Shown: positions 29,962 through 41,794, counted from the stretch's first letter. The stretch: 64,000 nt of DNA from Karstenula rhodostoma CBS 690.94 (GCA_010093485.1 MU001510.1:947709-1011708); one strand, 5' to 3'. Numbers and translations: made by a program. The notes: a model not told the origin generated them from the sequence alone.

Positions 29962-30558
29962 TGTTGAGAGTTTGGGTCCGGGTGGACTTGGGTAGCTGGT
30001 GTTGGGTTGTGGTGGGTCTATATCGCTTCCTCTGCTTCTCCCTTTTCGATGGATATCTTTTTTCCTGTCGCTGGTATGTTCGCGCCAACGCGTCCTACTT
30101 CCCAGCTCTCGACGACGTGAAAGCGTGGGGTACGGCCTCACGTGCTTTCTTGTCATGTAACTAGTCAATTTACCATGCAGCTGCGATTGGTTGGGCCGTT
30201 TGGTGGCGGCGGATCGGAGAGTTTCTGACACCCGCTTCCGGCAAGTGACCCTGCAGGGCGCTCTACACGCAGAGTTTAGGGTGGATGCTCCACGGCCGGA
30301 AGTAGGTGACTGGGGATGTTTTGTTTGGCTGTGAGGTCGTGTTGAACTGGGGGAAGTGGCGAATTTGTTTGGCGGTTCGGTGCAATTCTGGCTGCAGGTG
30401 AATGCGAAGCGGTGTTGCAATCCATAGACGACGTCCCGGCATCATGCTCTTGTACGGTGCTCTAGGTTACGCAAAACAGGGGTAAGGTAGGCTTGTTTGT
30501 AGTGTAGTCTTGGAATCAAATCTACATTTCCACATGATACCTAGTCACGAAATGTAGT
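29962..30558. other. Intergenic, no gene recognised
   Basis: About 600 bp upstream of the second DJ-1/PfpI gene and downstream of the FAD oxidoreductase. An antisense-type open frame continues here without family features. Confidence 0.45.
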
Positions 30559-32068
30559 CTATACCAAACCATTCATGTGCACACCCCCGTTATCCTGCTG
30601 CTCCACAGTCGGCCACAGCCTCGCCTTCGCCAGCCTCTCCGGCGTAATGAGATAGCTCTTCGGTATATCCCCCTTTTCAACCATGCGTGCCTGAACCTCG
30701 GCGATACCATCCCCAGCAGCCTCCCCAAGCACCATATCCACGACCGCCTTCCCGCACAACGTCCCATTGGGCATCCCGTGTCCCGTGTACCCCCCAGAAA
30801 GCCACAAGCCCTCCCGCTCAGGCACCTTCCCCACCCACGGATGATCGTCTCGCGAGTACCCCATGATCCCCGTCCACTCGGCGGCCGCTTTGAGTTCCTT
30901 GACGCCCGCGGTCTCGCCGTCGAGTTGCATCACCTTCAGCAGCGCGCCGCGCAGATATGCTGCCGAGTCTGGGTCGATGACCGTGTCGTCCGACACACCG
31001 ATCATGGGTAGCGTGCCGGCTCCGCGGCCGCCGCCAAACATCAAGTGCCCAGCTGGGTTCGGCACGCCGCTGTACGGGCGCTGGATGAGGTAGTCGTCGG
31101 CGTTGGCGGGCTGGCCCAGGGCAGCGACCATGCCGTAGGAGTCGGGCAGGATGGAGGACTTCTCCGGGGGGAAGAGGGCGCTCATTTCGCCGCGGACGGG
31201 GACGATGAGGTCTGCGAAGTGGGGGAGGATGGCGGAGGTGTAGCCGTTTGTTGCGAGGATGACGGTTGGCGCGGTGATGGTGCCGCGGGGCGTGTGGAGT
31301 GTGTGGGCGTTGTCCTTTGAGCTGATCTCCGTGACGGGGGTGGTGGTCTGGAGGTTCAGGCGGCCTTCCCTGACGAGCTTCTCGAGGATGAAGGTGACGA
31401 GCTTGTAGGGCCAGAGGCTGCCGGCGCCGGGCGTGAGAGTCGCGCCGATGCAGTCGGGACTCACGCGGTGCTGCTTTAGCTCCTCTTTGTCTGTGATTAT
31501 CTTGAGCTGCGAGGCGATTTCCGGGGCAATGATCCTGAGCTGTGCGATCTCTTTCTCTGCTTCGGCCATCACTTCCTTGGTCCAGAACTGGCGGCAGCCG
31601 GACACAGTCCGCCATTCGCACGGCACGTTGTGTTTTTCGATGTAGGAGCGGACCGTGTGTACGTTCTTGAGCTCGAAGTTGGCGACGTCGGCGCCGCGAT
31701 CCCAGAGCAAGGGTTGGCAATGGCCACCGTTCTAGAGTGGGTCAGCGTATGCTTCCATTGTACACACAGACATCCGGTAGGAGGTGGAATCCAGAATGTA
31801 TGCAGAAGCATTGGCTTACCCTGCCTGTAGCGCCCCAGCATGCTTCCCGCGCCTCTAGCAAGACAATCCTCTTGCCATTTGCCCGCTCATCTTCAGCTAG
31901 ATATCTCGCTGCAGATGTGCCTGTTATACCACTCCCAACGATGACTATATCAGCCTCGGCCGGGAGGTCTTCCGTGGTGCGATGGCCGATTAGAAATCCA
32001 TTCGGCTCGCTATGCCAGAAAGAATTGGTGGATGTGGGCGTTGGAAGCGTTGCGCGTGCGTGTCTCAT
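30559..32068 (-). CDS. FAD-dependent oxidoreductase (DAO family)
   Basis: Two exons, 32068-31820 and 31731-30559, 473 aa. The FAD-binding Rossmann motif VIVGSGITGTSAARYLAE (about 41-58) lies in exon 1. The join gives WGATGRNGGHC, the conserved DAO-family signature, across the intron. Later blocks: LATNGYTS, the VPVRGEM region, EWTGIMGYSRDDHPWVG and the final FAD contact GYTGHGMPNG. This is the DAO/glycine-oxidase-like group that oxidises amines or amino acids, close to fungal proteins annotated only as FAD-dependent oxidoreductases. No signal peptide or membrane segment. The real substrate is unknown. Its 5' side is a 3.8-kb gene-poor region. Confidence 0.9.
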
Positions 32069-34490
32069 CGTGAATAGTTGTAGTGGGGTGATAGATTGTG
32101 CCCCTCCAAAAGCACCGGATGAAACTCTTTATATACCCAGCGTCGTAGACAATGAAGGACCTCGTTATGACGTTTTCTCTGTTTCTCTACGCCTGTATAC
32201 CTGGAGGGTGTACGCGTATCATGCAGATGTGGTGGCAGCATTGTGCGATCGAGTACTGTGATAGGCATCTCGGAGTAAAGATGGAGATAGGACGCCCGCT
32301 AGCCTTCCCCGGCACTTTCATTCCGACCCTCGGCATTGCCATTCCAGGACGCGGGGCAGCATGTAAGCACCATTTGCCAAACACTGTTGAATATGTAATA
32401 TGTTCGGAGTTCGCGAATGCTGAAGGGTTTATGTAGGCGCAGTAACTTTTTGAGCGGTGATGAAGACAGACGCGCGTTCCACCAATGGTAGAATAGTGGA
32501 CATGACAGACGCCTCGAACAATCCACAAAATACGCGTTGACATTCGGAGCGATGGCATCTCCGAAACCATGATCATCAAGACGCGTATTGTACGAAGTGG
32601 ATCGCATGGGGCGTCGTGTGGCGGCCAGCAGCACGCATGGCGCGACGGAGTACACGTGCGTGTGCGTCCGGAGTTCAGCCTCGCAGGTCTAGAAGGTAAG
32701 ACTGCTCCTTCACGCTTGAACATCATGGACCACCATCGCAGACATCTATAGATGATCTATCGGTATTAAAACAAGGCTTTCACCGCTTACAGGACCACCA
32801 TCAACGTCACCATGCTCGTCATGGTAACCAGGATCACGCATCTCTGAGCACAATCGCGCATAATGTGGTGTACGATACAATTCATTCCATACCACCTCTT
32901 TTCATCAACCACACGAGACGCTACCCGGGCCATCTTGATAATGCCAGCCGCACTGTAATAATCTCAACATTTGCACTGTCCCAACCAATTCTCGTCTTCA
33001 CAGGTCCGTGATCAAAGTATGCCACCTAGTAATTCCCTTTCAACTCTTGCGCGTGATGCCCGATGAGCGTGTTGAGAACAGCTTTCAAATCTGCTGCTGG
33101 TAACCATCTGTAGGGATGCTAGGGGTGCAAGGAAGGGGAGTGCCACTTCAACGATGCTGGCTGGTACGAGCACGTTCGTTGTGATATTTCCTGAGAGTGC
33201 TTTGGTGATCGTGGAAGTCGCATTGGCTTCTGGGCGTGAAATCACGCCATGATCAGATGCGAGATCTTCTCCCCTGACTAAAGGATGCGTCCAAGCGTGG
33301 TGCCGAATGGAAAATAGAGTTGATAGTGGAGACGTCGCAGATTGCGATAAGTACGTTCTAGCTGCAATTTGAGTGATATGGTACGAACAGTGGCAACAAC
33401 AACGGTGAGAAGATCTGAGGAGAGTTGATTGACTAGTTCGAGCCCAACTAGAGCCGTGCGTGTAATGAACAAGATCGATTCTGGATAGGTTCTCGGAGCA
33501 ATTATATTCTCACCAGTTGTTTCAGCTCGGATCTGAAACTAGTTTCTAGACTATGCTACAGCTATTCTTCATCTAAATTGCGAGGTAGCGTTGCAATGCG
33601 TTCGGTGAACTGTTAATGTAACAGTATGATGGGGGCTTGGTGTAAGCGGAAATACTTGAACACACGTTGCACGCACTTGTTCTATCTTGTCACGAGGTCT
33701 GCAAAGGCAAACCGTTCATTACCGAATCCTGGGGAAGTTCCATCGGACCAGTGATCGGATCCTCAAAACTTATACTGAACGGCAAGGGAAGCATTTGTAA
33801 TCGCAGTTGATTCCCTGTTCGAGCCAATACTTACTTGCGCGAGACGCGACGTCTGAAGCAGCGTCAATGTCTCGATAAATATGTAGGTATCACGAAAGCA
33901 ACTATGATGGACTGTTCGGTATGTCCATATTTGTCTATCACTTTACGGGTCACTACTTTGTAGTTCGAGTCAACAATCAGAAAACCATGGACTGTTCGGA
34001 AGTGGGGACAGAGGGTGTCGATGTGTGACTAAGCACGGCCTGGGCGCAACAGGCGATGCTCACGTGGTGGAGCCATGACAGCCGACTCGCTATGCTTTCT
34101 TGGTTTGGATGCACGCATTCTACCTTTATATATAAGGATGTAGCCTGTGGTATAGTTCAGATGTCGAAGTTACATCTCGTGAAGCTGCATCCGCTTCAAC
34201 CGTCTCTGGAGATCTTACGTAGTTCGCCCATCGGCCCAATCTTTACGAGTAGATTGATCAGGATTGCGCGGCTCTATCTAGGTATCCGCTCACCTAATCA
34301 AGGTCAACGTAGGACTGGATGGAGTTTTGGTTGTGACTACAAATGTTAGTGGTGAAATCTTGATTTACAGGGGACCGGTCTCACTGAAGGTATCACAGCA
34401 GAAATGCAAATCGAGGTCTCCTAGTGGAACCCAAGCTTTCTGCCCCTCCGGGGTGTACTTCCTAAAGTCGACACTCACATACCAATCATG
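32069..34490. other. Gene-poor region, nothing recognised
   Basis: About 2.4 kb of AT-richer sequence with only short, unconvincing open frames. No transposase, tRNA or family motif seen. It leads into the MITE. Confidence 0.5.
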
Positions 34491-34498
34491 TGGATCCA

Positions 34499-35133
34499 CG
34501 TCGCGGGCAGGCCTCTAAGTAATCGCGGGCAGGCCTGCAACCGAATCCGGTCAAGTGCATGCAGGGGGTCCTGCAGGCCAAGGCACTATGTGGATAAACC
34601 GCGTTATAGTGTAATTTACTATAGGTGTATAGTATTTCTTAATAGCAGAGCTGCTATAATGAGGCGTCTTATATCCCTCTATATACTTATTGGCAGCGTT
34701 ATCGCCGGGATCGGATATAGGAGGTGCAGGCACCTAAGTTATAAACGCGTGAAATGCTGGGTCCTGTATTAACTCTGCCAGTAACAAGGTACTATCGTCG
34801 ACGTTAGGGATATTAAGAATAGAGTTTGATATAATTATAACTAAGTTTCTATATAAAATAAGCGTACAATTAGTTAAATTAATAGGGAGCGATAGCTAGC
34901 GTTGGTGATAGGGAGCGATAGACGCGATACACGATACGCGATACTAGCTAAAATACTAATACTAAGGATCTATACGTTAAGCGATATAGTAGCTTAGTTA
35001 TTAAAAAAAACTTTCTCCCTATAGTAATTTACCCTATAGAGCGGTATCCTAAAATGGCTTCTTGGCCTGTATAAAACTTGACTAGATTCGGTTGCAGGCC
35101 TGCCCGCGATTACTTAGAGGCCTGCCCGCGACG
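34499..35133. mobile_element. Non-autonomous DNA transposon (MITE), 635 bp, 57-bp terminal inverted repeats
   Basis: The left end 34499-34555 and the right end 35077-35133 are inverted copies matching at 55 of 57 positions. Each terminal repeat itself holds two direct copies of CGCGGGCAGGCCT. The interior is AT-rich and codes for no transposase. TGGATCCA (34491-34498) and TGGATCCC (35134-35141) flank it, a near-perfect 8-bp target duplication, which would fit the hAT superfamily. Because GGATCC is a palindrome, these bases could instead belong to the inverted repeat, so the class is uncertain. The two mismatches are CCGG versus CTAG, i.e. C-to-T and G-to-A changes. Confidence 0.85.
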
Positions 35134-35141
35134 TGGATCCC

Positions 35142-35862
35142 AATTATGTATGGTTCGAATTACAAAAATGGTTAGGGTTACCGGCAGCTCAACCTAATGT
35201 TCACTGTAGTGACGTTATTCACGACGGTTCTTCTAGCGTACCATGCGTAACATACTAGTGATCGAACATTCCATGGTTCTTCCATTTCCATGATTCGTGC
35301 TCGTATTTCGCCGAATTCTCTCAACGGGCATTTACACTCCACAACCTCGGCATGAAAAGATCCAGGTCTGGTAGCTGCCGTGGGTCAATCCACAATAAAC
35401 AGACGCCGTTCAAAGTCTCTCATGGCGGAGTCCCTAGCTTCGGCACTGGGTTGACGCCACAACGGAGACTATCTCGAAGCTGGCGCGGCTCCGAAGCTTA
35501 GCGTACGCGTAGCGCCCGCAAGGAGACCCGAGTCTAAATAATAACTTTTATGCTGCCGGTAGATGGCATGCGCGAAGTTTAAGTGGCCCACACTTTACTC
35601 TTTAGAGTCCCAGATACTGGAGAAGCTTGTCAGCACCGAGTGAATCCTACTGAAAGCTCAGAGCCGCACTAACGCATAGGGCCCACGTGGATCACGGAAA
35701 TTCCCCTGGCGAACATCATCGGCTACAGATCGTTTCCATCTCGCTAAGATGCACATCACTGCGGAGGATATCGCTTGGTGGTCCAGGGGTTAGGTTCATA
35801 ATTAGGGCTGGCTGCCGTTTCCCTGCGCACACGTGGGAAATATCCTACTCAAGACATCCGTC
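35142..35862. other. Upstream region of the CFEM receptor gene
   Basis: About 720 bp between the MITE and the receptor gene. A tRNA A-box-like string (TGGTCCAGGGG near 35779) occurs but no matching B-box or acceptor stem follows. Nothing else recognised. Confidence 0.4.
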
Positions 35863-37352
35863 ATGGGATTCCTATTGCGAAAGTTGCTTTCTTTCTACTT
35901 ACTGGGGGTTGTGTGGGTTACGGTAGCCCAGTTTACAATTCCTGAATGTGCAGTAAGTCCATTACAATCAACAATGCGATCGCGCTGCTAATTTTGTTAG
36001 CAACCATGCCTTCTCATGGCGTTTGCCACGAACACTTGCAGTCCAACTGACCTTGACTGCATGTGCACGAATGAGATCTTCCAGAACAATGTTACACTCT
36101 GTGTTGGCGCAAGTTGCACAGTTCCGGATCAGCTAGGTACGCTGAACGGCGCAATTGCGGTGGAAAATTATATATTGACCAACTTCAGCGGCCAAGAACA
36201 GCAGCTTGACCACCTGTGGAGCTCCCGTTTATGATCGCGGCCCTAAATACATCGTCCTGTCGAATACCATGTGTTCGATATCCGTCGGCTTCGTCGTCGT
36301 GCGATTTGCGTTCAAGATCCTTGTCGCCAGGGTCGATATTGGCTGGGATGACTGGGCTGTGCTCGCCACCATGATAATGTCTATACCCAGCGCAGTCGTC
36401 ACTGTCTATGGAACCGTCGAGCATGGCTTGGGCCAACACATCTGGACCCTACGACCAGATCAAATCACGACCATGCTGGAGTACTTTTACATTATGACCG
36501 CACTGTACTTCACGCAGAGTGCGTTATTGAAGCTCTGTTTGGTGTTGTTCTACATTCGCGTCTTTCCTAGCCAAGGCGTCCAGCGCTTGCTATGGGCCAC
36601 TGTCGTCTTCGTCGTCGCGTCTGCTATCATCTTTGTTCTTGTTGCTATCTTCCAATGCACACCCGTGCATCACTTCTGGGAGCAGTGGGATGGACTCCAC
36701 GAAGGCCACTGCGTCAACATCAACGCGGTTACGATCACCCATGCTGCTATCAGTATCGCCTTGGACGTCTGGATCCTCGGAGTACCCATGTGGCAATTGC
36801 GAAAACTGAAGATGCATTGGCAGAAGAAGGCGGGCGTCGGTCTGATGTTTTGTGTCGGTACCTTCGTCACAATAGTCAGCATCCTGCGGTTCCGGGCCAT
36901 ATTGGAGTTTGCGGGTTCCTATGACGCAAGTTGGGAGTTCTACAATGTGTCGGTGTGGAGCACGATTGAGATAAGCACAGGCATCATGTGGTAAGTCAGC
37001 AACTATGTCTCGTAGAGAGAGATCTGACGTACTCAGTTCCTGCCTCCCGGCGGTACGCCAGCTGCTCGCTAAGCTGTTCCCCATCATTCAAGGTTCCTCT
37101 GCACACAGTCGGCAGAACTACTACATCTACGACGAGAGCAAGGAACTGCAGAAGATTGGCCGGAGCAATACCTCTCATGACGTCCGAATCGCAACCATAG
37201 CCTCTTCGGGTGACAATGGATCAGCAGAATTCAAGGATGACCGAGGAATCGTGGTAGAAACATCGTACACGATCAAACGGCACAATGATGTGGACGAAGT
37301 TAGTCTGGTGTCACACGAGGATCGCTATGTCAAGGGAGGTCGTGTCGGGTGA
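35863..37352 (+). CDS. CFEM-domain Pth11-like G-protein-coupled receptor
   Basis: Four exons: 35863-35952, 36001-36136, 36189-36990 and 37037-37352; 447 aa. A signal peptide (about 1-22, ending VTVAQ) is followed by a CFEM domain with eight cysteines: PECAQPC, NTCSPTDLDCMC, TLCVGASC and LTTCGAP, the last cysteine supplied by exon 3. Then come seven hydrophobic helices of the fungal Rhodopsin/integral-membrane type (about 95-350), with GWDDWAVL, HGLGQHIW, CTPVHHFWEQW and the last-helix end MCSCLPAVRQL across intron 3. The C-terminal tail of about 95 residues is hydrophilic. Pth11-like receptors sense surface or host cues at the plasma membrane, as shown for rice blast. The ligand here is unknown. 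Confidence 0.92.
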
Positions 37353-37465
37353 TGTAACGTAATAGAGCAGTTCGACCGCGATGATACCCACCCAATGAAA
37401 GAGTTACACAAATAGATGGAGCGAATTTCAGATATATTGAGTGTTGGCCAGCTGAAGGAGCTCGA

Positions 37466-38464
37466 TCACAGTTTCGCTTCGGTTACCACGAGCCCGTTGG
37501 TCTTGCTAAGCGTGTCCATCGCTTCCCTTTCTAACCTCTTCGCCAGATCCTCACACGTGGGTATATCGTGGATCAGACCAGCACACATTCCCAAACTCCA
37601 GACTCCGGCATCCACATCGCCGGTTTCGTACACTCCCGCTCCTCTTTTGCCGCTCATCAGGTGCGCAACGTCTTTGAACTCGACGTCCTGCTTGGTATTC
37701 TCGATCTGGTGAACTTCTACCGAGACCTTATTCTTGTGCAGCCGGCTCGTATTCTTGAACTTCCTGAGGCAAAGCACTGTATCATGCTCTGTGGCCTTGA
37801 CGATCGTTTCCTTAACGTTCTGATGGATGGGCGATTCGACCGTACACATCCATCGAGTTCCCATGTTTATACCCGCCGCTCCAAGAGCCAACGCTGCAGC
37901 AACCTGCCTTCCGTTGGCGAATCCTCCGCTTGCAAGATACGGGATCTTCAATTGTTCGGCGCAAAGGCTGAGTAGCATCAATGAAGTTGTGTCGTATTCT
38001 CCACCGTGTCCGGCGCATTCGATTCCGTCAATGGATATAGCGTCCACACCAAGCTTCTCCGCACGCAGAGCATGCTTCAAAGCCACGCACTTGTGAATCA
38101 CTACGATGCCATTCTCTTTTAAGAACTGTAGGATCGGCGACGGGTCTCCAGCTGTTTCAATCACGCGAATACCCTCTTCTACCGCAACCCGCGCATACGC
38201 CATGTAGTCCGGTTTCACGATTGCTGGTAGTAGTGTGATGTTGACGCCGAACTGTACTGCTGAGGGTTTGAGCATTGATTTACATCTGCGGATCTCTTGG
38301 CGCAGTGCTTCCGGAGATGGTTGGGTGAGCGCAGTGAGAAATCCCAGGCAGCCGGAGTTCGCGACGGCAGAGATGAGTTCAGCTTTGCCGACCCACATCA
38401 TGCCGCCTTGCACGAGGGGTATCTGGATACCCAGGGTCTCCGTGAGCCAGGTTTTTATGGGCAT
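37466..38464 (-). CDS. Nitronate monooxygenase (2-nitropropane dioxygenase type)
   Basis: Intronless, 332 aa, full length. FMN-binding TIM-barrel signatures: LVQGGMMWVGKAELISAVAN at the start, FGVNITLLP, DAISIDGIECAGHGGE (the GxExxGH-like block), IPYLASGGFANGRQVAAAL and GAAGINMGTRWMCT. Such enzymes oxidise alkyl nitronates, such as propionate-3-nitronate, in the cytosol and detoxify them. It converges on the CFEM receptor gene with only 113 bp between. The downstream part of the protein (KNTSRLHKNKVSVEVHQIE) keeps the family NT-R block. No missing motif seen. Confidence 0.92.
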   Translation of the reverse strand: MPIKTWLTETLGIQIPLVQGGMMWVGKAELISAVANSGCLGFLTALTQPSPEALRQEIRRCKSMLKPSAVQFGVNITLLPAIVKPDYMAYARVAVEEGIRVIETAGDPSPILQFLKENGIVVIHKCVALKHALRAEKLGVDAISIDGIECAGHGGEYDTTSLMLLSLCAEQLKIPYLASGGFANGRQVAAALALGAAGINMGTRWMCTVESPIHQNVKETIVKATEHDTVLCLRKFKNTSRLHKNKVSVEVHQIENTKQDVEFKDVAHLMSGKRGAGVYETGDVDAGVWSLGMCAGLIHDIPTCEDLAKRLEREAMDTLSKTNGLVVTEAKL

Positions 38465-38877
38465 TCTGATTCTCGTGAAGGGGAGCAGCGAGTGTAAGGG
38501 TGCGCGCGGCGGGTATCAATGTTTGAAGGTTGAACGTGAGTGCAAACCTGAACACAGGTAATCCGTTTGATTGAGGTAAAGTTGATGGAAACCCGACGGT
38601 CACAGAAGCTGCGTGAGACGCTCAGGTGGTGTCGTTCGAACAAGTTGGAGCGAGTCGGAGATACGAGGCAGCGGCTACTTGCCGAGGTACTCGGTAAGCA
38701 CGTGATCAGGTTTTGTGAGCACCTGCAGGATCATCCTTCTGACCAATGCTTCCAGAGTGAGGAGCTGAGTCTGTAGACGTCGCTGCATGATCGTTCTTCC
38801 GTGAACTCAGATGATATACAGCTGATATTGATGGCTGATTTGACGTCCTATATGTGCACCTCCTCTTCTGCATCTCT
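38465..38877. other. Intergenic, nothing recognised
   Basis: 413 bp between the nitronate monooxygenase start and the end of the GFA-domain gene. No element recognised. Confidence 0.45.
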
Positions 38878-39416
38878 CTATAGTCTTGCCATCACCCTCT
38901 CGAACTCACACTTATGGGGGAAGTCATCGTACTTGCTAGCATCGCTCACACCAGGAAAATCTTCGATAAAGCTCATTCTGCTTTGCCTCCACTGCTCGAA
39001 GTCAATCCTCCAGTCCCATGCTTCGTCAAATAAGCCCACATTAACAATGGCTATGCCCGGAACGCGATATGAGCGTGTCAGGATTGGTGAGCCACAGTGC
39101 GAGCAAAACCAGCGATTTACGACTCCACCTGTGTTCGTATCGGAGTCATCATGCTGCTTTAGAAGATCTTCGCCCCCGGTGAATTCGAACCTCTGGAGAT
39201 CATGAGTATACGATCGATTGCGAGCAATTTCCGAACTTAGACCAAGCAACACACCTTATCCGGAAACCAGGCTTTTACAGTGTAGGTCGAGCCATTGTTA
39301 CGACGGCAGTTGGTGCAATGACAAACTGCGCAATTGATGTCGGGCCCTGTTGTTCTGAACGTGACTTTTTTACATAGGCATGAGCCGGTATGCGCTTGAT
39401 CAGAAGGTACTGACAT
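38878..39416 (-). CDS. GFA/CENP-V domain protein (zinc-binding)
   Basis: Two exons, 39416-39255 and 39192-38878, 158 aa from the first ATG; an in-frame TTG upstream is not used. Zinc ligands appear in SCLCKKVTF, CAVCHCTNCRR and WFCSHCGSPI, matching the Mss4-like fold of glutathione-dependent formaldehyde-activating (GFA) proteins. The join gives WFPDKRFEFTGGEDLL. Most fungal GFA proteins have no proven substrate; the name comes from a bacterial enzyme that speeds formaldehyde-glutathione adduct formation. Small, soluble, full length. It lies tail-to-head with the nitronate monooxygenase on the same strand. Confidence 0.87.
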
Positions 39417-39657
39417 GATGAGAGCCAAGTACGGTTGTTCGGGATTGATTGATTGAAATGTTTGTAGCCCTGCGCAGCATGACTAGTTCAATGTCAATGT
39501 CGATGACGTAGCTCGCGACGCACTCCGATCAATCCTATTGGCTTTCTTTGGAAAGTGTTGCACAACTCATGGCAAAATGGTATGGGAAGTACCATGCAAT
39601 GTTTGATTGATCAGAAACAGGTGTTACAGTCGCCGACCGTATATTTGATCATTTTAA

Positions 39658-41794
39658 CTAAACGAGAACATATCTATCCCAACAGGGTCTCAGTTCCGTT
39701 GGAGCCAGAAGCATGTTGTGTGTCGTATCGGGTTCCAACATCCCGCCTTGTATGTAAGCTGGTGCAACAAGCCGCCATTTCGACTTCGCTTTCCGAACAA
39801 TCATCGGCAAACTAACCTCGTGGAGATAGACGATACGGTCACACTTTCGAAGAGCTCGAGATGCGATTCCCCTGTGGCCCTTGTCGGTTATGAACATAAC
39901 TTTGCGGTCCAGCAACATCCGCATGAACTTGGGAAAATTCCGTATATCCTCCCTCGCGAGGTCTCCAGTGGCTCTGAGGCCCTCCCTCTCCGCGCATTTA
40001 ATTGTCCACTTCTCTATTTTGTCGGCATAACATCGCTTTCTCTTGTGAGTGCCTGAATATCCCTTGAAACTTTCGAGAACTTTGATCCAGTATGTCAGAA
40101 GTACTCGGACAGAAAGCTCTGGCGAAGCCTTTATTCGTGCCCAGGCCTTTTCGATAAAGCCAGAGAAGAAATCTACTAAACCTTGTTGGTGCGGATACCT
40201 TTTCAACATCTCGAGCAATCCTTGCAGTGTCTTTACTTTACGTATTGTATATCGATCGTAGCGGCTTGGGAAAACATCCGAGCGCTCTTGGATCTTGCCA
40301 ACTTCGAAACCCCCTATTTTTAGGCGACTTCCGTCTTTCGATGTTCGAAACTTCGGTTTATCCGCCGACAGTTTAACGTAGTCGTCCCACGATGCTATCT
40401 CGTGTATGGGTCGAGTACATGACTAATCAGGAACCCATGATGGAAGGTCCTTTACCTCCTTTGGTAATTTCTCGCCTGTGATTGAAGCAAGTATGTGCAG
40501 TCGTTTGTCATCACGTATAACGGCAGTCGCAGCCTCCTGATAGATTTGTTCGATCGACTTGCTGTAGTCTGGCTTTGGCAGATGCGCTCCCAGTTTCGAG
40601 AGCAAACCGTGGACTGCGAATATCTTGTCTCTCCGGTCGGTAGCTTTGAGGTTTCGTGTTTGTAGAAGCATCGCCGTGTAATCAGTGATCGGCGGAGCGG
40701 GATGAAATGAGGAAACAGTAGGTCCGTTCGAATGCATGTTCTGAATGTACCTATGGAGATGTGAAGCATTAGCCTAGATCCAATACACTCGTTATATATA
40801 TATTGTAGAGATTCACTATGAGGTAGGGTGACTCAATAAGTAGGGGGGACAATACACTCGTTACTTCGACCCTCTTGTGGAAATGGTGCGTTGTAACATC
40901 TTCGAACTTACGCCCACATCTTTCGATGTACATGTACCCTGTCTATAGTGGGACTTAGAACTGTGTGACGCTCGGCGATTTTGAGGAAGTGCATGAGCTG
41001 GCGTGCAGATATCGAATATTTGCCAGAGATGATCTTGCATTTGCGGGAAAAAGCAACCTCTTGCACTGGCCAAGTTCTTGAAAACCAAGAGTTTCGAAAA
41101 AGGACATTGAGGGCTGACAATTTGCTCTGATAAGTGGCTAAGACAGAATTAGAAATTGATATGGCCCATAAGAGGATATACTCGACCTTGGGACACCTCG
41201 TTCTGTTTCGACAGCTGTCGAATAAAATCCAAGGCCGTTTTATTTTGCACAGACTTTTTCTTCTTACTCTTTCCAAGCCAGACTATGACACATTGCGCTT
41301 TGCTGTAGACCTTGTTCATCAAGCTTACTTGGTGATTTCGCTCCTCAAACACCTTCTGATCGATGCTGACGGTACGAAGGATTTTGTCAGCGATTTGTTT
41401 AAACACCCGTGAGTTCACAGCACATCGACACATACCAAATTGAGTCAACCCATAGATGTCTCGATCTCTTCGATTTTCGGAGACGGTGGAGAGCTATCGA
41501 GCAGTTTCTTGTTATGCCGATATATTTGGTATCACACCACACCTTCTCCACCTTCTTGTCATCACCCCAAGCGTAGGACAAAGCTTCATAACGGCCACAA
41601 GATTTTAACGGCCTTTCAATGATTTTGCACTCTAGTGGAGAACCTCTTGACCCAGGGAACAGTTCCAAGATACGGATGGACGATTCATCGCTTAGCCGTT
41701 GGTATTTGTATTCACTCGAGGACGATTCACTCGAGGACGATTCACTCGAGGACGATTCACTCGAGGACGATTCATTGCGATCTTCGGCAACCAT
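39658..41794 (-). pseudogene. HET-domain (heterokaryon incompatibility) gene with one in-frame nonsense codon
   Basis: Exons 41794-41436, 41365-41182, 41126-40912 and 40750-39658 fit in frame. HET-domain blocks: YEALSYAWGD, HLWVDSICIDQ (across intron 1), QVSLMNKVYSKAQCVIVWLG, and WFSRTWPVQEVAFS. In exon 4 the conserved LPSWVPDW tryptophan codon is TAG (40425-40423): a TGG-to-TAG change. The frame stays open for about 255 more codons to 39658, with no other damage. As it stands the gene makes about 361 residues that still include the HET domain; the C-terminal part is lost. A Ser/Glu repeat near the N-terminus is encoded by a minisatellite. HET proteins trigger cell death after fusion of unlike strains, so null alleles are common. 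The donor of intron 2 is less certain. Confidence 0.8.
41711..41770 (-). repeat. 15-bp minisatellite, four identical copies, coding
   Basis: Four exact copies of TTCACTCGAGGACGA on the plus strand plus a partial fifth. On the minus strand they encode repeated Ser-Ser-Ser-Ser-Glu in the HET-domain gene. The unit is a multiple of three, so copy changes keep frame. Confidence 0.92.

Noticed and set aside
30818..31720. A 300-codon minus-strand frame
   Set aside because: A shadow of the FAD oxidoreductase; Arg/His/Pro-rich with no domain.
35776..35840. tRNA-like string TGGTCCAGGGGTTAGG
   Set aside because: It fits an A-box, but there is no B-box, anticodon arm or acceptor pairing.
40388..40460. 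A small intron that would remove the TAG in the HET gene
   Set aside because: The only possible GT-AG pair spans about 36 bp, too short, and would delete the conserved LPSWVPD block.
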